From contig CM037883.1 in NCBI GenBank assembly GCA_021292165.1, forward strand, positions 5,682,934 through 5,746,933: a stretch of DNA of 64,000 bases, read 5' to 3'. Shown here one piece after another: positions 20,300-31,797 of the stretch (position 1 is the first letter of the stretch; every line of letters starts with the position of its first letter). Source of the stretch: Shinisaurus crocodilurus. Lineage: Eukaryota; Chordata; Lepidosauria; Squamata; Shinisauridae. The notes under the pieces were generated by a model that was not told where the DNA came from, did no database searches, and saw only the letters and a program-made list of their open reading frames with translations. The position numbers and the translations under genes were made by a program.

Positions 20300-21720
20300 T
20301 TAGGTCCTAGGATCAGCCCTCCCCTTTCTCTGCCGCATTCTCACTATATGTCATGGGCCTTTCTTCTATCTATGCTACAGTGACCACTCCTACCATGTTT
20401 GATGATCACTTGTTGATTGCTTAGGAAACCATTCCCCCAAGTACCATATAGACGCCTTTTGCTTTGTAAACCAACCTGGCTCTGTTTTCAGCATAGATGC
20501 CCCTTACACATCTTCCCCCATCTATAGTCTGGTTTTCCTCCCAGGGCACTAGCAATGTGTTGCTCTTAAATTGTTCCCCACAGGAAATACAACATTGTTC
20601 TGCATCTTGCAGCACTTTTGGCATTGTTGTTACCATAGGAATGAGAGGGGACTGTTACTCATTCCTTGTCCTCCCTGAATCCTTCTCCCCTCTGGAAGAG
20701 CAACCTGTCCCTCCTCTTGCAGCCAACTGAGCATGGAGAAAGAGTGGGGAGAGAGGGGGGGAGAGGGAGGAGGAGGAACAGAGAGAGGGGGCCCTATTGG
20801 ATAGTGCTTGTGACATCAATGATCATAATCACTGATAATGTAGCTCCATCCCCCCTTTCCTGATTTAAGGACAGCAAGCACAGGCCCCTAGGAAGCACCA
20901 GAAAATTCTGACAGACTGGCTTGATTGTTGTGGGGGAGTTAGCAAAGAGGAGTGATGGTGGAAAAGCTCCCCCCCCGCCTTTAACAGTGCAAGAGATTTT
21001 CTATTTTCCATTAATGAATGCATTTGAACGATTTGCAATTTAAACCAATTTCTACAAAACAACAAATAGGAAATGACATTGGATGAAAAGCCTTTCTTGC
21101 TCTTGGTTAGGTTTTGAGAATTTGCCCATTTTGCATTTTGATGAGATATATTTGATGCATGGCTGGGGGCGGGGCGGTGGATGGCTCTGCATTTATGTAC
21201 CAGGGGGAGGAATCGGAATTAAAAGTGGGCTAAGTCTGCAACCCTTTTTCATCCTTATTAAAAAAAAATAAGAAGAAATCCAACTTTAGAAATGGATTCA
21301 CACTGTGACTTTTATGTTCTTTTCACAAGGCATGTCATGAGAATGAGTTATTAGAATGTGAATGGCTCATATACTCTGTAAATTACAGGATAGTAACATT
21401 CCGCTGTGCTATTTTGACCTTTTCAGCATTCCGCAATTTGCCGGGCTGTGCCATTCAGCTTTTCCCCTGTGTTTACAGCCTTGCTAAATGGGCAAGAAGT
21501 GGCAGAATGGGCCGCATCTCAAAATATACACTATTGGTAAAGGTCAGGATTGTGCATCATATTATTTTCCTCACAGTTGGCTAACAAAGATTAGGCTAGC
21601 TAGATTAGTATAACGGGTTTTTGTTTTAATGAGAGAGAAGAGGGGGAAAATGGGATTTTCTCATTGCCTTCAATGGGGCAACAGGAGCGCTTTAATCATG
21701 GCTAAGGGTGCAATCCAAAG
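20300..21720. other. Unique intronic DNA
   Basis: A purine-rich GGGGAGAGGGAGG patch lies at 20750-20790. Otherwise no repeat or gene signal was recognised. Confidence 0.4.
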
Positions 21721-21732
21721 GGGATTGCAGTG

Positions 21733-21830
21733 CTTCAGATGTGCGTTAGACCATGTGCCATTTGCTTCAGATGTGCGTTAGACCATGTGCCATTTTGCCA
21801 CACATCCCAGTGCAGATGTGCGTTAGACCA
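21733..21830. repeat. Short direct repeat of CAGATGTGCGTTAGACCA
   Basis: Three copies start near 21735, 21766 and 21813. The first two are a 31-base tandem pair that includes CATGTGCCATTT; the third lies 47 bases further. Confidence 0.85.
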
Positions 21831-22394
21831 GAATGGTGGTCTCCATGGACTCATCCTTAGTGGGATGGTAAAGTTATACCTTGTTTAGACTTCTGTATAT
21901 GAGCCCTTTTTGCCGTAGCCCAGCTTCCAAAGCAGTAGCTATGTTCGTTTGTTGCAGTAATACCAACAAAGCATCATATCCTGTGGTGGCTTTGCACTAG
22001 TAGAAACCACTTCCGCTTGCACAAGACAAGGGTGCTTAATTTTCACTGATCCCTCCTGCCTACTGCAGCTCGCCGCACCTCCTGAAAAGCTGCTCTGGAG
22101 GGTTGGGAGTCCCTTCAGAGCAGTATAAGATGCGACGCAGAAGGCTGCAGTAGATTGGCCATATAACTAGATTGAAAATAGCATGTCCGTGACTCCTTAG
22201 TTCTGGACAGTGGGAGGCCCAGCCTGGGCTGCCTCCAAGTTTTGTTTTGTTTTTTGGAGGGGGGCATCATTTGTGGGACCTCGTTCTGGGCTTACCTGGT
22301 AGTGGACAGCAGCAGATACCCCCAGAGCAACACTATTTTCTGTGAAAATAGGATGGCTCACCTTGCACGGGGCAGAATCACTTTATGCTACTGC

Positions 22395-22505
22395 AGAGCC
22401 ACTGTTGGATATAACTCCAAGAGTCTTACGGCACCTTAAAGACTTATGGTGGAATTATTGTGCCATAAAGCTTTCCAATCTAGTGTTATTGCTTTTGTCC
22501 AAGGT
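22395..22505. repeat. Unclassified amniote interspersed repeat fragment
   Basis: AAGAGTCTTACGGCACCTTA, AAGACTTATGGTGGAATTAT and CATAAAGCTTTCC match a repeat type common in reptiles (..CTTGTGGCACCTTAAAGAC.. then a CATAAGCTTTCGTGG motif). Class not known to me. Confidence 0.4.
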
Positions 22506-22879
22506 CAGAGATTCCTTATATGGCGTCATTCCTTTTTTTTCCCTTTCTTTTTTTAACTTGCAGCAGGTGTTCCATTTGTTGCTTTCACAAAGTTGATCCA
22601 ATCTGACTACATTTTCATTCATATATAATTTCACTTGGGTTTTCAGACAGCCAAGATAGAGTGATTGAACACATGTTGGGGGGGGGTGAAGTTTTGCAGT
22701 AGGGCAATCACTTGTCCATGCAGTAAAGGAACCCTGTAAAAGTGGGGTTTCCCAGCATGTGGAGAAGCCTACATATGTACACATCATAAGTGTGTAGGGT
22801 TTTGTATATGTGTAGGGTTTGTACATGCAGTAGATTGAATGTGCATAGGTTAGGGAGAGGGCCTGCTTCTGCAATATCA

Positions 22880-22881
22880 CT

Positions 22882-22916
<35 letters not shown>
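22880..22916. repeat. (CA)n microsatellite
   Basis: About 17 CA units. Confidence 0.92.
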
Positions 22917-23739
22917 GCCTCTCCCCACCACACGTGTTCAGTCAGGCTACATTTTTCACCTGAAAAGGACTAAAATTACTCACTGCTGGAGAACTCAAGG
23001 TCTCTGTAGAGTTACTGAAATATGCATAGTTTTGTAGGCCATGGTCTTTCTTGAGTAACCTACAGAATAACAATACTTCAAATTGTAGACCAACTAGAAA
23101 CTTATTCACAGAAACATATTTATTGATTAAATAGAACTACAATTAAATAGAATTATTTGTTTGTTAAATCATTTACATAACAACGGTGGTCATGGCAGAG
23201 AAATGGTCCCCCTTCTGTAGACACCTCATTCTCTCTCTGGGGAGCAAATGTAGTCCCAATCTGAATGGTGTCTCATCACTCCCCACTCAACTTTACCTTC
23301 TTCCATGTAAGTAAATGGCTGCCATTCATTTCTGGGAGCAGGGGGACAAGAGTACGGGATTTAGGGAAACTATTTCACATAGAATAGAACCTGTCCGTGA
23401 CAGTTGGAAGCCCAAGTAGGGATGGCTCAATTTTTCAGGGGGCAGGCTCCTATAGGAATGGGACCTCCCTGCCCAATGGGTTTACCTGGTGGCAGCAGTG
23501 GCCCCAAAGCAACACGACATCAGAGACATTGTAGGAAATTAACATGTCAGGTCCCCAACTCAGCTGCCTGGTGCAACACCACCACCACCCCCAAAAAACC
23601 CCCCCACTGGTTAATGAGAGGAGTCGGGTGGGACTAGGAACGTCAGAAAAATCTGCAACGGACTCAAATGAGTTTGAATTTCTAAGACTCTGACCCATGG
23701 ATTCCACAGCAGACCAGCTTTTCCCAAGTCACACAGATT

Positions 23740-24073
23740 CCACAGACTTGAGCACAGTTTTTGGTACTTTACATCATTTTAAGCAAATTTAGTCATAGAA
23801 AAATATGAAAAAAGAAAAAAAGAAACCAAGCAAAAATGTACATTTCCCCCATAGGCTAAAGCATGGAAATACACATTTTTCAGGGTTATGCATATTTTGT
23901 GGGGATTTGAGCATTTTCAGGAGTGCAAATTTGCACCACTCTGAATTTGCGCAAATCTGTATGAACGCATTTGCACAAAATCTGATTCCGTCCATGAGCG
24001 GATGACAGAAAGAAAGGCACCTGACAATCTGCGAAACATAGACAGAATGGATTTTACAGCATTCGTACATCCC
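23740..24073. mobile_element. TA-flanked 'aaatgcacattt' MITE
   Basis: Body rich in TTGCATATTT and AAATACACATTTTT words (AAGCATGGAAATACACATTT, TTTGCACAAAATCTGATTCC). It ends TTCGTACATCCC followed by TA at 24074. The next element begins only four bases later. Confidence 0.6.
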
Positions 24074-24079
24074 TAGATA

Positions 24080-24240
24080 GGGATGTGCACAGAGCTCGAT
24101 TGGGGGAGTGGAAGTCTGGGAAGCTCGCCAGGCTCAACCCCTCAAGCTCTGCTCACCCTACTTTTCCCCCGGCTCAACTCGCATTCTCACGAGCCGAGCC
24201 AGGGAAAGCAACTTTCGGGTTCCGGTGCTACAATGTTTTT
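24080..24240. mobile_element. Partial TA-flanked palindromic MITE
   Basis: Starts after TA with GGGATGTGCACAGAGCTCGA, then GCTCGCCAGGCTCAACCCC and CACGAGCCGAGCCAGGGAAA. These match the outer arm of the copies at 9364 and 53988. The other arm is missing. Confidence 0.65.
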
Positions 24241-24953
24241 TCTTTTGTCTTTTTTTTTGGGGGGGGTGATGCATCTCCTCTTTTTGGGTGATGCATCAGT
24301 GGCTGCTGTAGCGCATGGAGATGCATTACAGCTGTTGGGGGGTCTCTGCAAAACACGGCCTCTCCTTTTGCCTCCCCCTTCCCGTTGTAATGACAGGCAT
24401 TTGGGTAGTGTGCAAATAAATATCAGTTTAACTTTAGCAGAGCTCCAACCTAATAGTTTACTGTGTGAGGGACTCCAATTATGTGGCTCACAAATGGTGC
24501 TCCATCCATGCTTTACTGCTCAAGCTCCCTCCGATTCTCTGCTAAGTCAAAGCATTTTCCATCCTTCACTGCCCAAGCTGAATAGTTTATGGGTACGAGA
24601 TTTACATATATTACAGCCATCCATGATTAAGCTACAAATTATAGTTCACTGATCCAGAGACAATCACTAGAGCTGGGTGAATAATTAATTAACAACAGGT
24701 AATTTATTCAGTGAATTTCAGCCTCCCTTCTCTGTCCGCAATTTTGGACATGTACAGACAGACTGGGGTTTTGTCTGATGCATCCAAATGATTTTGGCAA
24801 ATAACCGTTTGCCTATCCAGCTTACCTCTTTAGCAGTTCCTTGAAAGCATTCATTAAATATCATCCAGAAATGTGTTGCTTTTAATGGGAACATTTGGCC
24901 TTAATGTAAGGTCAGCTTGTATTTCATGATGAGTGAGTGTAAGCTCCTTTTTA

Positions 24954-24980
24954 AAGAGAGAGAGAGAGAGAGAGAGAGAT
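24954..24980. repeat. (GA)n microsatellite
   Basis: About 13 GA units. Confidence 0.9.
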
Positions 24981-26050
24981 GTACGTTTTAAATGACATGT
25001 TTTTATGGACTTGTAATTCAGTCTTAGATTATACAAATACTGGGATGTCGGCACCCCACCCTGATTTCAGGAAGGGCCTGTCACTGTGTCTGAGTATTCA
25101 TCTACCTGACAGTGCTCCCAGTCCCTGGGATTTACATAGAACTTTTCCTAAGTACCTTAAAGAACTTCACAATATGTTAGTAATTGTCAGGGCTGAACTA
25201 TGGGCAGCAGTTTGAAGTGACCCAGCAAGTAGCTAGGAAGGGAGAGAGCAGGTCAGAAACAGATGACAAACCAGGAGCAAATCAGAAGTCAGGACCAAGG
25301 CACAGCCAAGGATACTAGAACACACCAGAGCTCAGGAAGATCTTGTTGCTCAAGAAAGGCTCAGTTGGAACAGGAAGTTGTCTAATATTCCTTCATATCT
25401 AGGAGAATCAATGGCCAGGTTGGGTGGGCAGTGCGCCCCATCTGGTCTTAAGGCTCGCTTGGGAAGCTGACTGCAGCAAAGGCACTTACTGCCCTCGCAA
25501 GGTCACATCCAAGCAAGGCAGGGTCTTTCAGTACCTTGGACAGATCACCATGAAAGGTGCTGCTGGCTGTTCTCATCCACACAAAGGAGAGCTGTTGCCT
25601 CAAGAAGACACAGAGGTCGTCTGAGGCCTTAAAAAGAATGGCTGGTCTGGTCCTACTGACAGCCCCGTCCCCTTGAGGAGCTGTCCTCTGAGAGGCATTG
25701 TGTCCAATTCTGTCATCATTAGCTCCTATGGGATGGGTGTGATGGGAACTGCTCTAGGATGTGCCTTGGGAATCTGACAAAGCAACATCTTCCAGCCTAG
25801 AAGGTCCAAGAGCTGGGAACAATAACTCCCCAGGAGGAACCTCATTACCATCCAAATCATCCTCTGAACTGAAGGGGCAATTGAAGCTGGAGAACATGAC
25901 AGACAAACTCAGTCCAGGGCCTGAAGGAACTTTAACTGAAAATCTGCCTCCTGTAGTCCAGTGGTTCACCACACAGAGGGACTGCACAAGAGTTTTGCAG
26001 CTCCTGACACTTATCCTTACAATAGCCCTATAAGGAAGTTTGGTATTATC

Positions 26051-26051
<1 letters not shown>

Positions 26052-26082
<31 letters not shown>

Positions 26083-26084
26083 CA
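26052..26084. repeat. (AC)n microsatellite beside an old Sauria-SINE-like fragment
   Basis: About 15 AC units. The preceding CACTTATCCTTACAATAGCC then CTATAAGGAAG is the reversed 'gaggataaa' core of an old Sauria-type SINE. Confidence 0.85.
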
Positions 26085-26447
26085 AACTTGATATGATTGT
26101 ACATACACTTATATCATGATTCTTTTGCACAGCATCTTACAAATGTGATAGCTCATATGCACACATTTGTAAGGCAACACACAAAAAGAATCTTGATGCA
26201 ATCATGAGTACAATTCCATCAAGATAAAACCATGTACCTGTGTGCATTGGTAGCATTGCAGGGCGGGGTATTTAAATGGACTGAAAGACCTGAAAACTAC
26301 AGGAAGTTGTGCATGCTCCAGTTTCACAATAATTAATTTTAGAAATTCTCCTAGTTCAATCAGAATTTAGTAGGAGTTTTACTCAGGCTACCCAAACTAG
26401 AGAAACAATCAAGGAATAGAATACGGAAATACTTCCATTCCTGGTTA

Positions 26448-26895
26448 GTACTAGGGCTGGACAGAACCATCTATTTCCATTCTGTGTCAATGTCCTATGT
26501 GTTCATTCATCAGTCCATTCCATCCCATTTCTACATTAATGTGCCATTTTTCAAGATCCATATTAAAACTTTGCATATAAATACGTATTTAAATAAATTC
26601 ACCAGCTACACATTTATCCTATCTAAATGCATTTTATCCAAATTCATGCATGTCTTAACATATTTTATCCTAATATACACATTTTGATGTATTTTAGTAT
26701 GCTTTTTGAGCCAAGAAAACTATTGCAAAATTTGGAAAAGTGCAAAACACAAAGAATAACTGTGTTTCTGACCTGCACATTAGTCTGGGAGGGACAGGCC
26801 AGCTCAGCTTGCATAAGAATTCACAAATATCAAATTCCTCAAGCAATATGTGATTCTACTCTAATTAATGTACACAGTGGAGGCACCTAAGCATA
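26448..26895. mobile_element. AT-rich MITE of the 'aaatgcac' type (tentative)
   Basis: Starts near TACTAGGGCTGGACAGAACC. The interior is rich in ATGCATTTTATCC and ACACATTTTGATGTATTTTA words and contains TTTGAGCCAAGAAAACTATT, also found in the copy near 33190. The right end is unclear. Confidence 0.5.
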
Positions 26896-27011
26896 TTCCC
26901 AGTTCAGAATCTGCCTTCAGATACATGACCTGGAAACACAGAAGTGTTATACACTACACTTGTTTTTGTTTTGTTTTGTGCCGTTTCAAGTCCTTAAGGA
27001 GGCTCTTATGA

Positions 27012-27138
27012 TGCAATCCTATGCATGTTTAGACGGAAATAAGTCCTACAACTCCCAGCATCCCCCAGGCAGCATAGCTGGCTGGGGAATGCTGGGAGTT
27101 GTAGGACTATTTTTTGTCTAAAGATACATAGGATTGCA
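27012..27138. mobile_element. Palindromic MITE (TGCAATCCTATGCATGTTTA)
   Basis: Left end TGCAATCCTATGCATGTTTA, right end AAAGATACATAGGATTGCA, inner arms AGTCCTACAACTCCCAGCAT and ATGCTGGGAGTTGTAGGACT. Flanks CTCTTATG and GCCTTATG agree at 6 of 8, so it may be another hAT group. Confidence 0.75.
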
Positions 27139-27639
27139 GCCTTATGGGACTTCCTTGTGGGACTGAGATTCTCATTAGCAGCTAGTCTTGATTGGCGCTA
27201 GACAATATGGAGATTGACAGCAGCTTCCTCCCTAGGCGTGCTGTTTTCAGGAGATGACTACATTTGCAAAGGAAGCAAGGAAGGAAGATGTGTTGATTTG
27301 TGTCCCAGACAGAATGAATCCACATACTCAATTTACATGATAGCTGACACACGGGGGGGGGGGGAAGAAAGGGGGGGAAGGAAAGCAGACACTGGATAAG
27401 TGATAGTCAATACGTGGTTGGCTTATCATCACCTCCCAGCTTGGCTCTTGTTGTTGGGTAATTGCTTGGCATGCTAAGGGGAAATGATCTGTGATCATTG
27501 ATCGTTTGATAGGTTACAATAGCGGCTTCTCATATTCAGGTTATCAAATGACAACTTCACAAATAATGCATGGACTCACTCTTATGGTTCCAAGGTTTCT
27601 TGTCACCTTTGGACTGTCAGTCTGCTGCTGGCATGGCCT

Positions 27640-27690
27640 ATTATTGTTGTTGTTGTCGTTGTCAGTTGTCGTTGTCGTCATCACCATCAT
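27640..27690. repeat. Degenerate (TTG)/(TCG) trinucleotide repeat
   Basis: TTGTTGTTGTTGTCGTTGTC followed by AGTTGTCGTTGTCGTCATCA. Confidence 0.8.
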
Positions 27691-27756
27691 TGCACCAAGC
27701 AATTCTAGGCACTTTATAAATGAATAAAATAATATGAGGAAGAAGAAGAGTAATTG

Positions 27757-28202
27757 GAGAGGGGCCGTAGCTCAGTGGCAATCAGGGTCTCAGGGTCAAT
27801 CCCCAGCAGCATCTCCAGGTAGGGCTATGAAGGAATCCTACCTTTCTTCACACTGGTAAGCCAGCCGTGGCGCAGTGGTGAGAGTGTCGGACTGGGACTC
27901 GGGAGATCCAGGTTCTAGTCCCCGCTCGGCCATGAAACTCACTGGGTGATTTTGGGCCAGTCACTGACTCTCAGCCTAACCAGCCTCACAGGGTTGTTGT
28001 GAGGATAAAATGGAGAGGAGAGGAGGATTATGTAAGCTGCCTTGGGTTCCTTGCAGGAAAGAAGGCGGGGTATAAATATAATAAATAAATAAATACCTGA
28101 AACCCTAGAGAGCTGCTGCTGCCAGCCAGTGTTGACAATACTGGGATAGACAGACCAATGGCCTGGCTCAGTTTAAGGCAGCTCCCATGTTCCTATGTTC
28201 CT
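27757..28202 (+). mobile_element. tRNA-derived SINE interrupted by a Sauria SINE
   Basis: The left part (GAGAGGGGCCGTAGCTCAGT ... GGAATCCTACCT) and the right part (GAAACCCTAGAGAGCTGCTG ... CAGCTCCCATGTTCC) are colinear with the intact SINE at 28274. The insertion point carries a 5-base duplication, TACCT. Confidence 0.88.
27844..28093 (+). mobile_element. Sauria-type SINE, nested in another SINE
   Basis: Head CCAGCCGTGGCGCAGTGGTG then AGAGTGTCGGACTGGG (A box), then GGTTCTAGTCCCC (B box), body CTCACAGGGTTGTTGTGAGG, 3' part GGCGGGGTATAAATATAATA and an AAATAAATAAA tail. Flanked by TACCT on both sides. Confidence 0.9.
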
Positions 28203-28273
28203 AAGAGGAAGAAGAGAAGCAGCAGCAGCATGAGACTGAAGGTCCATCTTGTCCAACATCCTGTTTCCCCTCA

Positions 28274-28470
28274 GAGAGGGGCCGTAGCTCAGTGGTAGAG
28301 CCCCTGCTTTGCATGCAGAAGCTCCCAGGTTCGATCCCCGGCCTCTCCAGGTAGGGCAAGGAATGAATCCTGCCTGAAATCCTAGAGAGCAACTGCTAGT
28401 CAGTGTCAACAGTACTTGGCTAGATGGACCAATTGGTCTGTCAGGTATAAGGCAGCTTCCTACATTCCCA
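28274..28470 (+). mobile_element. tRNA-derived SINE, near-complete reference copy
   Basis: A box TAGCTCAGTGGTAGAGCCCC, B box GGTTCGATCCCCGG, CTCCAGGTAGGGCAAGGAAT, and 3' end TATAAGGCAGCTTCCTACAT. The first 70 bases could still be read as a tRNA-like fold. It is a SINE head, not a tRNA gene, because the SINE body follows directly and the family recurs. Confidence 0.9.
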
Positions 28471-29083
28471 CAGTAGCCAGCCAACCACCTCCACTGAGAA
28501 GCCAGCAAGCAAGACGTGAGGGTAATAGCCAGTGCTTTTTTTCTGGAGAAAAGGGTACCAGGAACTCTTGGATTACATTTCCTCGGGAGTAGATGGCGAT
28601 TAAATTGTAATGCAATTAATAGAAGAAAAGGTGCTGGAACTCAGTTCCGGTGAGTTCCACCAGACAAAAAGCCCTGGTAATAGCCCTTTTCCAGTGTTGC
28701 CTCCCAACAACTGGGCTCAGTAGCATACTGCTACTGAATCTAGGAGATCTATATATCCATCCTGATAGACAGTGTACACTTATTATCTTCCATCAATTAG
28801 TCTAACCCGCTTTTAAAGCTATCTAACCTAGTGGCCCTCGCACATCTTGTGGCAGCAATGCTGCTGCTAATAATATAAGCAATATATTGTTGGTTTTTTC
28901 CAGGCAAACATTACATATCTTACTGTGGAGCACCACAACTTTATAGGACATGGGTGAATGCCCCCTTATTTCTGAGCACTCCAACTCCATACAGCGCACA
29001 GCAAATGAAACAGTGTCTCTTGTTCTGAAATGTTGGTCTAGCAACCTCACCTTCAGTACATGGCCTCCTTAGATTAGAAGCAT

Positions 29084-29190
29084 TTTATTTATTTATTTAT
29101 TTATTTATTATATTTATCAATCGCCCATCTGGCCGGTCACCCGGCCACCCTGGGCGATGTACAATTAAAATACAACAAAACAACTTTGTC
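29084..29190 (-). mobile_element. L2-like LINE 3' tail
   Basis: A reversed (ATTT)n tail, then TATTTATCAATCGCCCATCT, GGCCGGTCACCCGGCCACCC and TGGGCGATGTACAATTAAAA. Same 3' UTR type as 3798-3950. Confidence 0.75.
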
Positions 29191-31080
29191 CAAACAGTTG
29201 GAAATCATAGATGATCTTTGGGGGTGGGAAATGGAAATCAAAGACATCTGACTTTTTGGCAGACAATAATGGACACTGATGAGATTAAAGATGGAGAAAT
29301 AGAACAGCTGGCTAAGTCTATCATTTTTTATTTCATTCCACTACACTCTTGATTGAAATCACTAGTTTTCAACACTGATGCTGATTGTGTTGAACCTAAT
29401 TTAGATCCTGACTCAAATCAGAATGAGACACAAGAGTGACTGTAAATGGATGTCCCCTATAACTCAAACAGCTCAGCAGAAAGCTATGTCCCTGGTGTCA
29501 GAAATATGATGAGTCTACACCACCCACCTGTTTTAAATGAGCATGCAATCTGCCAACCTTTGGCTTACGCATAAGAATTGTCTGGATCATTGGACAGTTT
29601 CCCACTTGTACAAAGCAACTTTTGTCATGCCCCCTATTCCTTCCACCATAGCATCTCCAGTGAAACACCTCTTCACATGTTATGTTCATTTGTCCCTGAT
29701 AGGATGTAAAGGCTGATTCACACAGTGTGTGTCCATCCCTTGATTTACTCAACATTTTATGATTCTTGGCCACATGGATGAATCATCTCTGCTGAAAAGT
29801 ATTGTGATTGAGTTGTCATGCTATGGTTGTTCCATTCCTGGTGATGAATTGGTGATGGCTTCTTTGAGTTTTGGAGAGCTTGGACCATAGGCCTGATTAG
29901 GGATGATGTAATAATCTAGATGGTTCTATTGTAGCAATTATCCTGAACCCACCTTCTGTCCAATTCAATCTAATTAACTTTCTATGGGGGGGGGTGAATG
30001 ATCAGCTGCTGGATGGGCAAACTCTTGTGCAAGCTAGCTGAGAGCCAAATGTGCATGTGCATCCCATTGAAAGCAGTGAACAGCATTTGCATTTGAATGT
30101 GCACCTGGATGCATGTCCCATTGAAAGCAATAGGGAGCATCCACCTTGAAATGTGTATCCAATTGACACCTCTGGTCCTTAAATGCAGGGTTATCCAAGA
30201 CATTCCAGAAGGTTTCTGTGGGTATCTAAGACCATACAAGTGGGAGATTCCACAGAAATAAGGGGGCATGTCACTTTCACACATTCCTAGACCTGATATT
30301 CCTTTGGGATTGCCATCATTGCAGAAACTACTTTTGTCTTGTTGATCTGTTGTATATGAAATAGTATGAGAACCCATAAATGCCTCCTTGTTTATTTCTT
30401 GAGTGTTCTTAATCCTTTTCAAAAGCAAACTCTTCATAGCCTCCAGTTTGAGCATTGCATTCATAATGCATCAGTGGCAAGTAAGGTCATGAGCACAGGC
30501 AGAGAATAGTGGGGAAAGCACATTAATATACAATGCCAAAGTATCAGAGGGGGGAGGGGAAACGTTGGAACATTCCATTTTTATTTTTGAAAAGTCAGGG
30601 CTTGCTGGGGGTTTTCGGGATCTGTCTCGCACCAAGTCGCATATCAAGTGTCTGGATAATAAGTGACACAGCACAGGAGGAATCTGGCAAGTGTCGTCTC
30701 TGCTCTGTGCCCACTGAGCAAGGATTTTTTTCCCCATTTCATCCATCATTCACAGCTCACTGCAGTGTTTCCAAAAGTCACTTAAACTCATCCTGCCTGG
30801 GAAACTATGGGATGGAAAGAGGCCAAGAAATCGGTAGTGTGTACCCTCTTATCACACAATGTCTGTACTGCATGATACAAGCTGGCACAGAGTCACAATT
30901 GTTAGCAGGATTGATATGTATTGAAGAAGGGATATCATGTTCCAAGCCTAGGCAATGTCTGTTTCCCCTGATCCTGGAGTAAATGGCATCCATTTTTCCC
31001 CCCTGCAAGTTCCAGCTGTAGCCTTTTATGAAAAGAGACATTTTAAGCACTGACAAATTGAGGCTAGGAAGTGAGCAAAA
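29190..31080. other. Unique intronic DNA
   Basis: No repeat family recognised apart from a short poly-G run at 29987-29994. The open frames at 29982-30464 and 30533-30982 have no motif I recognise and lack any exon context. Confidence 0.4.
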
Positions 31081-31440
31081 TAAAACTGGGCATTTTTTAA
31101 AGGTGTCCCCCCCCCCCCGAACTCATAAGCCACGATCCTTCACGGGCTTAAGTTCACGGATGCCATTAGATATGGACAGTGCTGTTAAAAAAACAGCAAC
31201 CTTATAGTTCCTGTCATTCAATGTTTGGGAAGAAGAGTGGGGTGCAGGTTTGAGCTTGCTGCTGCCCTTCCTTCCCCAATGAGATATCAGAAGCTGCCTT
31301 ATATTGAGTCAGACGGTTGGTCCATCTGTCCCACTACTACTACCTGGCAGTGGCTTTCCAGGGTCTCGGGGAAAAAGGTCTTTCCCATCACCTGCAACCT
31401 GATCCTTTTAACTGGATGCAGGGGTTGAACCTGGTGGGAC

Positions 31441-31643
31441 CAGCAGTGGCTGGTGGCTCCAATGTCAGCAGGGCGGTGTATCCACTCTGGGTTTCAGTCT
31501 GAGCTTCAAAGTGCTGAACCTATGGCGCTGAACCAGTTTTGGAGATAGGGTTCAACACCATGGATAGCTCCTTAAGAGTGTTCAGACTAAAACCTGGAAT
31601 GGATATACCGCCCCACTAACACGGGAGCCACCAGCCTCCCCTG
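31441..31643. mobile_element. Palindromic hAT MITE (GGCTGGTGGCTCC family), copy 3
   Basis: Arms CAGTGGCTGGTGGCTCC and GGAGCCACCAGCCTCCCCTG with GGATAGCTCCTTAAGAG inside. Its 8-bp flanks (GGTGGGAC, CCTAGAAC) have diverged to about 4 of 8, so it is placed mainly by its ends. Confidence 0.82.
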
Positions 31644-31650
31644 CCTAGAA

Positions 31651-31797
31651 CAGGGCTCTCCAACCCTTGAGTCCCCCCCCAGATGTTGCTGGACTACAGC
31701 TCCCAGCATACCCAGCCAGCATGGCTAATGGCAAGGGATTCTGGGAGCTGTAGTCCAGCAACATCTGGGGGGGGAGACCCAAAGTTGGAGAGCCCTG
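31651..31797. mobile_element. hAT MITE with TIR CAGGGCTCTCCAAC
   Basis: Arms CAGGGCTCTCCAACCCTTGA and CAGGGCTCTCCAACTTTGGG (right end read inward), with CAGATGTTGCTGGACTACAG inside. Perfect 8-bp TSD GCCTAGAA at 31643-31650 and 31798-31805. Related to, but distinct from, the CAGTGTTCTCCAACC family. Confidence 0.92.

Noticed and set aside
22455..22931. 158-aa frame on the minus strand
   Set aside because: Includes a (CA)n translation and an interspersed repeat fragment; not a gene.
24083..24652. 189-aa frame on the + strand
   Set aside because: Begins inside a MITE arm and crosses unrelated unique DNA. No motif, no exon signals, and no conserved pattern.
28274..28345. Possible tRNA gene (A box TAGCTCAGTGGTAGAG, B box GGTTCGATCCC)
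   Set aside because: The tRNA-like part runs directly into a SINE body and 3' end that recur at many places in the window, so it is a SINE head.
29982..30464. 160-aa frame on the minus strand as a possible gene
   Set aside because: No recognisable domain and biased, repeated CISR/HIQM-like phrases from local DNA duplication (GTCCCATTGAAAGCA occurs twice). Likely chance.
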